Of a stretch of 13,094 bases of DNA, positions 6,587 to 12,705 are shown in pieces. Source of the stretch: a bacterium UBA4883 (GTDB taxonomy: Bacteria; Bacillota; Clostridia; Oscillospirales; Acutalibacteraceae). The stretch lies in the NCBI GenBank assembly GCA_002399225.1, contig DHDF01000120.1, positions 58,060-71,153 of the forward strand, written 5' to 3'. Position 1 is the first letter of the stretch. Each line of letters starts with the position of its first letter. The notes beneath the pieces are model-generated. The model made no database searches. It was not told where the DNA came from and worked only from the letters and a program-made list of their open reading frames with translations. The position numbers and the translations under genes are program-made.

Positions 6587-7069
6587 TTGATTGAGGAAAA
6601 GACAGCCGATCTTATGGTCTCCTTTTTTGAAAAGCTGCTGGAATTTTATCAAAAATTTCTGGAGTTTGAAAAAGAAAAACAGGGATACCTAAAAAATGAA
6701 AAATTAAACCGGCTGGATAAATGCATGAAAATGGAACAGGCTTATGTTCTCCGGGCGCGCGGCCTGGAACAGGAGCGGATGAAACTGATGCAGCAGACTC
6801 CGAATCCAAAAGCACGCTTTCGGGAGCTTATTTCGCAGTTTCCCGAATCCCGCCGGGATCAGATGCAAAAAATGTTTCAGGAGCTTTCCTCCGTCTTGAC
6901 CGAACTAAAAAAGGTCAACAGCGAAAACAATCTTTTGGCAGAGCGGAAACTCCGACTGGCTTCTGTCGCGATAAGCAAGCTGAGCAATCAGCCGGAGCTG
7001 CAGAAGATTTACAGCAAAAAGATTCAGAGCGGCAGCCCTCCTCCCGCATTTCTTTCAAAAAAAATATAA
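6587..7069 (+). CDS. flgN: FlgN-like export chaperone for FlgK and FlgL
   Basis: FlgN-family chaperones bind the C-termini of FlgK and FlgL in the cytoplasm and deliver them to the export gate. The 160-residue product is almost entirely helical and charged, with heptad-like runs at about 10-60 (FFEKLLEFYQKFLEFEKEKQ) and 85-135, and no membrane segment. This matches the FlgN fold and usual length. Primary sequence in this family is weakly conserved, so the call leans on its position between flgM and flgK, as with Bacillus yvyG/flgN. The start is a TTG at 6587, with AAAGGAG 10 nt upstream. No in-frame ATG is close by, so the rare start may limit expression. The C-terminus is basic and proline-containing. 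Confidence 0.82.
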   Translation: MIEEKTADLMVSFFEKLLEFYQKFLEFEKEKQGYLKNEKLNRLDKCMKMEQAYVLRARGLEQERMKLMQQTPNPKARFRELISQFPESRRDQMQKMFQELSSVLTELKKVNSENNLLAERKLRLASVAISKLSNQPELQKIYSKKIQSGSPPPAFLSKKI

Positions 7070-7097
7070 ATGTAAATATGTTAAGGCGGTGTATGCC

Positions 7098-8726
7098 ATG
7101 AGTTCAACTTTTAACGGAATTTATCTCGGCAGAAGCGGTGTGCAGGCCGCGAGGTCCAATCTGGATGTGACCGGGCAGAATATCACCAACGAGAACACAC
7201 CCGGCTACACGCGGCAGCGCGTGAATCAGTGCTCCGTTCCCCCCACCAGCATTGACATGCTTTACGCACAAACCGGCGCCATCGTCGGCGAAGGCGTGTC
7301 GACAATTGGAGTCACCCAGCTTCGCAACCCGTTTCTGGACGGGCAATACCGCACGCAGAACGCGAAGTGTGGCCTTTCCTCCACCCAGCTCAGCGCCCTG
7401 GAAGACATTGAGGACGCGCTGAATGAAAGTAAAACGGATGGGATCAGCGCAGCGTACAGCGCTCTGATTAAGCAGTTGGAAGGTCTGACTGCCACCGGCA
7501 GCTCAACCGCAACCGAAAGCACCGTAAAAGAGGCCGCTTCCCTGCTTGCGACAAAATTCAATACGGCGGCCAGTTCCCTCGAAACCATCCGCAGCGAGCA
7601 GTATAAGAATTTAAAGGATTCGGGGATCAGTAAAGTCAATGACCTGCTGAACAATATCGCGGGCCTGAGCGACCAGATCAAAGATGCTGACATCGCCGGC
7701 ACCCCGGCTCTGGAACTGCTGGACGAACGGAACACCATGATCGACGAGCTGTCTCAATACGTCAACATCAAGGTGGTGGAAACGCCGATCAAAGTGGATG
7801 CCAACAAATCGGTCGATCAGCTTTCGATCTTCGTTTCGGACAGCAATGGCGACATCACGAAATCCCCTACGTTCGACACAAAAGGAAAAAAAGTCGACAA
7901 TTCAAAGGAAGTCTGCCTGATTAACGGAAACAAGGCGGGCAACCTGAGCCTTTCCGGCAGCAGCACCAAGCAGCATGCGGACGTGATTATCACCGACGTG
8001 GACGGGCTCGCCTGCGGAAGCACGGCCGACAGCAGCAACAGTTTGCTAGAGGGAGGCAAACTGAACGGATACCTCGACCTGGTCAACGACAGCGGGGAAT
8101 ACGATTCGCCAAAAACTTCCCGCGGGATCGGCTACTATGAAAAAATGCTGGACACCGTTGCGCAAAAGCTCGCCAGCGTTCTGAACGCCGACAACAGCAC
8201 CAACGACGCCGGCGACAACAAGCCGATCTTCACCGACTCTTCCGGAAAGACGAACCACATCACCGCCGCCACGATCCGGGTTGCCGAAAAGTGGGACGAC
8301 CCGAAGTACAGCGAAGGCTACCTGACCTTATCGAAAGATGATGCCAACGCCGCAGACGACTCGAGCGGCTCCAACAGCAATATCTCAAAGATGATCACCG
8401 ACCTGACCATCGCCAATTACACCCTTTATACTCCGGGCAACAAAGTCGGTCTTTTCAGCGGGACCATGCAGGAAGCCGTGGATAATCTTTCCAATACCCT
8501 CGGCCTCGATATCGACTCGATCAACAGTCAGGAAACCGCAAACTCAACCACGCTGAACAACATCGAAACGCGTCGGGAATCTCTTTCTTCCGTTGATATC
8601 AACGAAGAGGTGTCAAACCTTATGATTTACAATCAGTCTCTGGCGGCTTCCGCCCGCTTTATGACAACGGTGGACGAATGTTTGCAGACCATCATCAATA
8701 ACATGGGCATCGTAGGAAGGGGTTAA
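7098..8726 (+). CDS. flgK: Flagellar hook-associated protein 1 FlgK
   Basis: FlgK is the first hook-filament junction protein, exported and assembled on the hook tip. I chose the ATG at 7098 (542 residues) because AAGGCGGTG lies just upstream at normal spacing; the in-frame GTG at 7089 belongs to that ribosome binding site. The N-terminus SSTFNGIYLGRSGVQAARSNLDVTGQNITNENTPGYTRQRV is the classic FlgK signature. The C-terminal helix runs from INEEVSNLMIYNQSLAASARFMTTVDECLQTIINNMG. Central residues about 235-460 are an Asn/Ser/Asp-rich variable surface domain. The protein is a little longer than the Bacillus one (about 500). A single cysteine-containing stretch in the middle (VCLINGNK, then LACGST) is unremarkable. 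flgL starts 6 nt after the stop. Confidence 0.97.
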   Translation: MSSTFNGIYLGRSGVQAARSNLDVTGQNITNENTPGYTRQRVNQCSVPPTSIDMLYAQTGAIVGEGVSTIGVTQLRNPFLDGQYRTQNAKCGLSSTQLSALEDIEDALNESKTDGISAAYSALIKQLEGLTATGSSTATESTVKEAASLLATKFNTAASSLETIRSEQYKNLKDSGISKVNDLLNNIAGLSDQIKDADIAGTPALELLDERNTMIDELSQYVNIKVVETPIKVDANKSVDQLSIFVSDSNGDITKSPTFDTKGKKVDNSKEVCLINGNKAGNLSLSGSSTKQHADVIITDVDGLACGSTADSSNSLLEGGKLNGYLDLVNDSGEYDSPKTSRGIGYYEKMLDTVAQKLASVLNADNSTNDAGDNKPIFTDSSGKTNHITAATIRVAEKWDDPKYSEGYLTLSKDDANAADDSSGSNSNISKMITDLTIANYTLYTPGNKVGLFSGTMQEAVDNLSNTLGLDIDSINSQETANSTTLNNIETRRESLSSVDINEEVSNLMIYNQSLAASARFMTTVDECLQTIINNMGIVGRG

Positions 8727-8732
8727 TCATCC

Positions 8733-10088
8733 ATGAGAATCACAACAGGAATGAGCGCCAGGCAATACATGAACAATCTAAACAGCTCGGCTTCCCTGCT
8801 GAACAAGCTGGAAACCACCTCTTACGATTTCCGCACTTTTGAAAAGCCTTCGGACGATCCGTTTCTGGCAGGGCAGGCCTTTCAGGTGCACCGTCAGCTT
8901 GCCCTCAACGAGGATTATTCCTCCAATATTTCAAACATAAAGGGTGCGGTGTCGTCCGCAGAAAGCACTCTGCTTACGGTTTCCGGTATTTTGAGAACCG
9001 CGAACGATCAGAGCGTGCTGAAAGGCATCGACGGCGGCATGGAGCAGACAGACCGGAACTCCATCGCAAGGCAGTTGGAAGCCATGCAGGACTCCATTGT
9101 CTCCGCCATGAACGCCCAGTACGGCAATCGCTATCTGTTTTCCGGCGCCGGCGGTTACGGCGACACTCCGTTTTCCGTCGACGGCCAAGGTAACCTTCTT
9201 TACCGCGGCATCAACGTCGACACCGGTGAAAACACGAACGGCGCTTCCGTTAAGCTCGACTATGAATACACCGACGTGAACAGCGTTACAACGACAAAAT
9301 CCTTGCAGGTCAATTTCGGCAAAGCAAACGGGAACTCGTTAAACGATTACGCCATCTCTCTCAGCACGGGGGGAAGCAACTCCATTAACGTTGATAATAG
9401 CGCAAAAACGATCACGGTTACCTTGGCCAACGGCGCGACGAAAGGGGACCTGCAATCCCTTCTGCAATTGAAGCTTGGCAGCGGCGTTACGATCAGCGGT
9501 ATTGACGAGCCCGGCGTGAAAGACGATCTTGTCACGGAAACCGGAACCGCGACGGGCACCATTTCCGACTTTGTCAATATGGACGACCTGGCAGGGGAAA
9601 CCTCCTACGTGGATGTCGGCCTCGGGCTGAAGACGGAGAATGGGAAGGTGGTCGACCAAAGCGCCTACAACGCCGCCATGCCGGGGATTAACTTCATCGG
9701 GTACGGAACGGCCAAGGTGGACGGCGTCGACGTGCCGCAGAACGTCTATTCCCTCCTTACCACAATGGCCGGCATGCTGCGCAACAAAAACCTGAACGGC
9801 ACCCAGTTGATGGACGGCATCAAGCCTTATATGGACAGCTTCAGCAACACGCAGGATCAATTTTCCGCTCAGCTTGCAAAGCTTGGAACGAAAGAAACAT
9901 TTCTGGACAGTACGAACTCCTTTGTGACCAATGTAAACCTCAATCTGAACCAAAAGGATGAAAACGTGGAATATATGGATCCGGCCGACGCCATCCTGAA
10001 CTATTCCATGCAGAAGTTCTGCTACAAGGCGGCGCTGCAAATCGGCAGCAACATCCTGCAGCCGACTCTGCTGGACTTCATGAAATAA
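8733..10088 (+). CDS. flgL: Flagellar hook-associated protein 3 FlgL
   Basis: FlgL is the second junction protein, between FlgK and the flagellin filament. The N-terminal flagellin-like helix is clear (MRITTGMSARQYMNNLNSS, then FEKPSDDPFLAGQAF, then QYGNRYLFSGAGG). So is the C-terminal helix (DPADAILNYSMQKFCYKAALQIGSNILQPTLLDF). At 451 residues it is much longer than the about 300 of Bacillus FlgL. The extra length lies at about 150-370, a Gly/Asn/Thr/Asp-rich region that should form an additional surface domain. The ATG is 6 nt after the flgK stop, with GGAAGGGG overlapping the end of flgK about 12 nt upstream, so coupling with flgK is likely. Confidence 0.96.
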   Translation: MRITTGMSARQYMNNLNSSASLLNKLETTSYDFRTFEKPSDDPFLAGQAFQVHRQLALNEDYSSNISNIKGAVSSAESTLLTVSGILRTANDQSVLKGIDGGMEQTDRNSIARQLEAMQDSIVSAMNAQYGNRYLFSGAGGYGDTPFSVDGQGNLLYRGINVDTGENTNGASVKLDYEYTDVNSVTTTKSLQVNFGKANGNSLNDYAISLSTGGSNSINVDNSAKTITVTLANGATKGDLQSLLQLKLGSGVTISGIDEPGVKDDLVTETGTATGTISDFVNMDDLAGETSYVDVGLGLKTENGKVVDQSAYNAAMPGINFIGYGTAKVDGVDVPQNVYSLLTTMAGMLRNKNLNGTQLMDGIKPYMDSFSNTQDQFSAQLAKLGTKETFLDSTNSFVTNVNLNLNQKDENVEYMDPADAILNYSMQKFCYKAALQIGSNILQPTLLDFMK

Positions 10089-10130
10089 AAGTTCGCGCTG
10101 CCCGCGCGTTCCGGGAGGGAAAACGCCCCT

Positions 10131-10418
10131 ATGCTGATTGCCATTGAACATCAGGACAGCCCGATCTGCGAAACCGTTCGCCGGAGCCGGCCCGACTCCG
10201 GCGTCATCTATCTGCCGGCCGTCTCGGTCCGCTTCCTTCTGGAACCGCGGGAACTTCGGCTGCAGTACGAGGCCGGGTCCCTGCGCCGCATCCTAAGCCC
10301 CAGCACCGGCGGAACCCCCAGGCGCGGCGACGTGATTCAGAAGTACTGTGAAACTGCGGCGCTGTTCGCGCCGAAACCGAAAAAGCCGGAAGGCGGTGCG
10401 TTCAACGGCCTCGCCTGA
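10131..10418 (+). CDS. Uncharacterised 95-residue protein between flgL and fliW
   Basis: I do not recognise this protein. It is 95 residues, basic and proline-rich, with no signal peptide or membrane segment. A short beta-prone core (GVIYLPAVSVRFLLEPRELRLQYEAGSLRRI, about 24-54) is followed by a flexible tail (SPSTGGTPRRGD and FAPKPKKPEGG). A GGGAGGG ribosome binding site is rather far (about 12 nt) from the ATG at 10131. It occupies the slot of Bacillus yviE (DUF6470, about 190 residues), and the repeated short beta-like EPRELRLQYEAGSLRR resembles the repeat style of that family, but the length is half and I cannot align it. It is in the sigma-D operon, 42 nt after flgL and 46 nt before fliW, so a flagellar role is likely from context only. 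Confidence 0.7.
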   Translation: MLIAIEHQDSPICETVRRSRPDSGVIYLPAVSVRFLLEPRELRLQYEAGSLRRILSPSTGGTPRRGDVIQKYCETAALFAPKPKKPEGGAFNGLA

Positions 10419-10464
10419 GCTGGCCTTTGGCCGGGATGCGGCTTTGCAGGAAAGGAGAATCCTT

Positions 10465-10908
10465 ATGAAATCGACACCCTTCGGAGCGGAGCCTCAGGTC
10501 CGCGGCCGCAAGAATATCATTCATTTTGAGGACGGAATTTACGGATTCGAAACGGTGAAGGATTTCGTCCTGTTAAAGCAGGACGAAGGAGGAGCCGTCT
10601 GGTCGCTGCAGGCGGCGGACGCCGACTATCCTTCTTTGATCGTTGTGAATCCGTTCCTGATTTTTCCGGACTACAGCCCCGCTCTTTCCAAAGCGGAGCG
10701 GAAACGGCTCGGGGACCCGCCGAGCGAGGATCTCTGTTTCCTGACGGTTGCGGTGATTAAACGGAATCTCGCGGACTCCGTGGTCAACCTGAAAAGCCCG
10801 GTCGTCATCAACGTCTCGAAGCGGATTGGGCGGCAGGTAATTCTGGAGGACAACGACTACCCCGTCCGCTGCAGGCTGTTCCGCGGCGCCGCGGCTGGGA
10901 GGGAATAA
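10465..10908 (+). CDS. fliW: Flagellar assembly factor FliW
   Basis: FliW is a cytoplasmic partner-switching protein. It binds either flagellin or CsrA, and when bound to CsrA it prevents CsrA from repressing flagellin translation. The 147-residue product carries the family pattern: [19 protein letters not shown] (19-37), [25 protein letters not shown] (46-70), [11 protein letters not shown] (90-100), [31 protein letters not shown] (107-136). AAAGGAG lies 7 nt before the ATG at 10465, a strong site. The frame is open upstream, but the good ribosome binding site fixes the start. The stop is 2 nt before the csrA start, and the csrA ribosome binding site lies over the last fliW codons. Confidence 0.97.
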   Translation: MKSTPFGAEPQVRGRKNIIHFEDGIYGFETVKDFVLLKQDEGGAVWSLQAADADYPSLIVVNPFLIFPDYSPALSKAERKRLGDPPSEDLCFLTVAVIKRNLADSVVNLKSPVVINVSKRIGRQVILEDNDYPVRCRLFRGAAAGRE

Positions 10909-10910
10909 AG

Positions 10911-11177
10911 ATGTTGGTAATCACGAGAAAGCCCTGCGAATCCATTTTAATCGGCAACGACATCGAGATCGTTGTGACCGAGATCGGGGCGGAGCGGGTC
11001 AAGATCGGCATCAAGGCGCCGAAGGGCGTCCCGATCCTGCGCAAAGAGCTGCTGGAAACCCGCGAGCTGAACTGCGAGGCGAGTTCTGCCTCAGGCCCGA
11101 AGGAAATGGCGGAGCTGCGCCGGCTGCTGTTAACATCCGAAAAAAAAGAAAAGCCGCATACGCAAAAAAATAATTAA
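10911..11177 (+). CDS. csrA: Carbon storage regulator CsrA, RNA-binding translational repressor
   Basis: CsrA is a dimeric beta-strand protein that binds GGA motifs in mRNA leaders; in Firmicutes its main target is flagellin mRNA. The core reads [20 protein letters not shown], then [17 protein letters not shown], with the RNA-contacting R44 in place and the R6 region intact. Position 9 is cysteine where E. coli has glycine and Bacillus asparagine. At 88 residues it is longer than the usual 61-75; the extra is a charged helix and a Lys/Asn-rich tail ([12 protein letters not shown]). GGGAGGG in the end of fliW serves as the ribosome binding site. The stop is only 8 nt before the flagellin promoter, and I see no terminator between, so csrA transcripts may run into the flagellin gene. 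Confidence 0.96.
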   Translation: MLVITRKPCESILIGNDIEIVVTEIGAERVKIGIKAPKGVPILRKELLETRELNCEASSASGPKEMAELRRLLLTSEKKEKPHTQKNN

Positions 11178-11184
11178 AACAGCC

Positions 11185-11211
11185 TAAATTTATCGGCCGC
11201 ACGGCCGATAT
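11185..11211 (+). promoter_or_regulatory. Sigma-D (sigma-28 type) promoter of flagellin
   Basis: TAAA (11185-11188), 15 bp, GCCGATAT (11204-11211) matches the sigma-D consensus perfectly and has the same spacing as the flgM promoter. Transcription should start near 11218, giving a leader of about 170 nt. The -10 element lies in the right arm of a perfect palindrome (11191-11210). Confidence 0.93.
11191..11210. repeat. Perfect 9-bp inverted repeat over the flagellin -10 element
   Basis: TATCGGCCG (11191-11199), two bases (CA), CGGCCGATA (11202-11210). The arms are exact reverse complements, and the right arm contains most of the sigma-D -10. The flgM promoter has the same -10 but no left arm. 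It could be an operator or a coincidence of GC-rich sequence. It lies upstream of the predicted start, so it is not in the RNA made from this promoter; it would be in read-through RNA from csrA. Confidence 0.75.
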
Positions 11212-11246
11212 AGGAAATAGATCCCAACGGGACGTTTTTCCGTACG

Positions 11247-11275
11247 CCCGGCTTCACAAGGGCCCGTGGGCCGGG
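11247..11275 (+). other. GC-rich hairpin in the flagellin mRNA leader
   Basis: CCCGGC (11247-11252) pairs with GCCGGG (11270-11275), and CAC pairs with GTG inside after a small internal loop. This gives nine pairs with the loop AAGGGCCC. No T-run follows, so it is more likely a stabilising or regulatory leader element than a terminator. Confidence 0.5.
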
Positions 11276-11314
11276 AGGCGGTAAAAATTTCCCGGTGGCA
11301 TTTTTAAAATCAGC

Positions 11315-11334
11315 AAAGAGAAAGGATTCTCTTT
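11315..11334 (+). promoter_or_regulatory. CsrA-type binding hairpin with GGA loop in the flagellin leader
   Basis: AAAGAGAA (11315-11322), loop AGGA (11323-11326), TTCTCTTT (11327-11334): a perfect 8-bp stem presenting GGA in the loop, the classical CsrA target form. It lies 53 nt before the flagellin start. With the second GGA site in the Shine-Dalgarno it resembles the two-site arrangement known for the Bacillus hag leader. CsrA and FliW are encoded immediately upstream. Confidence 0.82.
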
Positions 11335-11373
11335 CCCCGCGGACGGCGGACGCGCCGGGCGGGAACAAAATTC

Positions 11374-11380
11374 AGGAGGA
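11374..11380 (+). promoter_or_regulatory. Flagellin Shine-Dalgarno overlapping a second GGA (CsrA) site
   Basis: AGGAGGA lies 7 nt before the flagellin ATG, the strongest ribosome binding site in the window. It contains two overlapping GGA triplets, so CsrA bridging from the upstream hairpin would cover it and block ribosomes. Confidence 0.85.
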
Positions 11381-11387
11381 ATAAATT

Positions 11388-12539
11388 ATGCGTATTAATC
11401 ACAACATTGCCGCTTTGAACGCTTCCAACCGTTTGGGTGCGAATGACAACGCCATCAGCAAGAACCTGGCAAAACTTTCTTCCGGCTACCGCATCAACAG
11501 CGCGGCCGACGATGCCGCAGGCCTTGCGGTTTCCGAAAAAATGCGCGCTCAGATCAACGGCCTGAACCAGGCGGAAGACAACGCGCAGAACGGCATCTCT
11601 CTGGTGCAGACCGCCGAGGGCGGCTTAAATGAGACTCAGTCCATCCTGCAGAGGATGAACACGCTGGCCGTCGAGGCTGCGAACGGCGTTTACGATTCCG
11701 GGACCGACCTTAATAACCTGAACAGTGAAGTTACCGCTCTGAAGGGCGAAATCGACCGTATCTCCACCGCGACGAACTTCAACGGCAAGGCTTTGCTGGA
11801 CGGCTCCATCGACGGTTCTTACCAGACAACTGATGATACAAAGCTGACCACCGCAAGTGTTTCCATGGCAGGCGGCGCTCTGGAGGCTACCGATAAGGTG
11901 ACCGTCGCCGTAGACGCCAGCGGAACAATTTCCGTTGACAGCGGCTTGACTTCCGTTACGTTTGACAAAGTCACAACCACCAAAGCAGATGGCACTTACA
12001 CTCTGACCGCAAAGGTTGACGCCACGGCGGATGACGCCACGAAGGCCAAATATACAGGCCTGACGGTCACCGTAAAGACCGGTGCCAACTGGGCAGCCAA
12101 AGATGAGAAAGACGTAGTAACGGCCGGTGCGCAGAATCCTTCCATTACCTTCCAGATCGGCTCGGACAATCAAGCGGATCAGCGCGTTTCCCTTAACATC
12201 AACGATATGGGCACAAAAGGGCTTAAAATCGATAATGTCACCCTTGGCACACAGGCGGATGCTCAAAAGGCGATCGATACCATTAAATCGGCAAACAACG
12301 CCGTTTCCGCTCAGCGCGCTAACCTCGGTGCTTTGCAGAACCGTCTGGAGCACACCACCAACAACCTGACGACTATGAGCCAGAACCTGACCAGCGCCGA
12401 AAGCACCATCCGCGACGTTGATATGTCCTCTGAGATGGTCGACCTGACCAAGAACCAGATTCTGGAGCAGGCCGCAACCTCCATGCTCGCGCAGGCCAAC
12501 GCCATGCCGCAGAGTGTTCTGTCCCTGCTGAAAGGCTAA
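11388..12539 (+). CDS. hag: Flagellin, filament subunit
   Basis: Flagellin is exported and polymerises into the filament. At 383 residues it is mid-sized. The N-terminal D0/D1 (about 1-150) has MRINHNIAALNASNRLG, LSSGYRINSAADDAAGLAVSEKMR and LQRMNTLAVEAANG. The central 150-270 is a Thr/Asp/Ala/Val-rich variable domain. The C-terminal D1/D0 starts near SITFQIGSDNQ and ends LTKNQILEQAATSMLAQANAMPQSVLSLLKG. There is no cysteine, as usual. R89, L93 and E114 align by eye with the TLR5-contact residues of Salmonella FliC. The gene has its own sigma-D promoter, a strong ribosome binding site and a terminator, so it is expected to be the most highly expressed gene here. The symbol hag follows Bacillus; fliC is equivalent. 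Confidence 0.98.
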   Translation: MRINHNIAALNASNRLGANDNAISKNLAKLSSGYRINSAADDAAGLAVSEKMRAQINGLNQAEDNAQNGISLVQTAEGGLNETQSILQRMNTLAVEAANGVYDSGTDLNNLNSEVTALKGEIDRISTATNFNGKALLDGSIDGSYQTTDDTKLTTASVSMAGGALEATDKVTVAVDASGTISVDSGLTSVTFDKVTTTKADGTYTLTAKVDATADDATKAKYTGLTVTVKTGANWAAKDEKDVVTAGAQNPSITFQIGSDNQADQRVSLNINDMGTKGLKIDNVTLGTQADAQKAIDTIKSANNAVSAQRANLGALQNRLEHTTNNLTTMSQNLTSAESTIRDVDMSSEMVDLTKNQILEQAATSMLAQANAMPQSVLSLLKG

Positions 12540-12572
12540 GTTTTCAGTTTCTTTCAAAAGATAAAGATAATA

Positions 12573-12607
12573 AGGGCTTCCGGATTTTTCCGGAAGCCCT
12601 GTTTTTG
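12573..12607 (+). terminator. Rho-independent terminator of flagellin
   Basis: AGGGCTTCCGG (12573-12583), loop ATTTTT, CCGGAAGCCCT (12590-12600), then GTTTTTG. This is a perfect 11-bp GC-rich stem with a T-run, 34 nt after the flagellin stop. On the other strand the stem is followed by a T-rich stretch (TATTATCTTTATCTTTT), so it may also stop the convergent gene on the right. Confidence 0.95.
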
Positions 12608-12705
12608 TCTGCCGATTCGGGATCGTCCCTTTTCTGTCCCGCCGAACCGGGCCGTCCCATTGCGCCAATCAGCGGGCGGGCCGTCGGGAACGGCGGCACG
12701 CCGCC
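12608..12705. repeat. GC-rich intergenic stretch with several short inverted repeats
   Basis: Between the flagellin terminator and the convergent gene there is no ORF. Short palindromes are packed together: GGGA-tcg-TCCC followed by TTTTCT near 12619-12635, TTCGG/CCGAA arms around 12615 and 12644, and GGCGGC-AC-GCCGCC near 12692-12705. The style resembles REP-like intergenic repeats of clostridial genomes, but a family assignment needs other copies. Confidence 0.4.

Noticed and set aside
9339..10151. Minus-strand 270-codon frame opposite flgL
   Set aside because: It is antisense to the convincing flgL frame, with His/Val/Arg-rich shadow composition.
11190..11212. Second, leftward sigma-D promoter from the symmetric palindrome
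   Set aside because: The minus strand does read GCCGATAA, but no TAAA lies 15 bp upstream of it, so only the -10 half is present.
11247..11275. Terminator of csrA
   Set aside because: The hairpin is GC-rich but is not followed by a T-run, and it lies downstream of the flagellin promoter within its leader.
11625..12668. Long minus-strand frame (347 codons) opposite flagellin
   Set aside because: Composition is that of a reverse shadow of the repetitive, codon-biased flagellin gene. It would cross the terminator, and no start signal or domain is seen.
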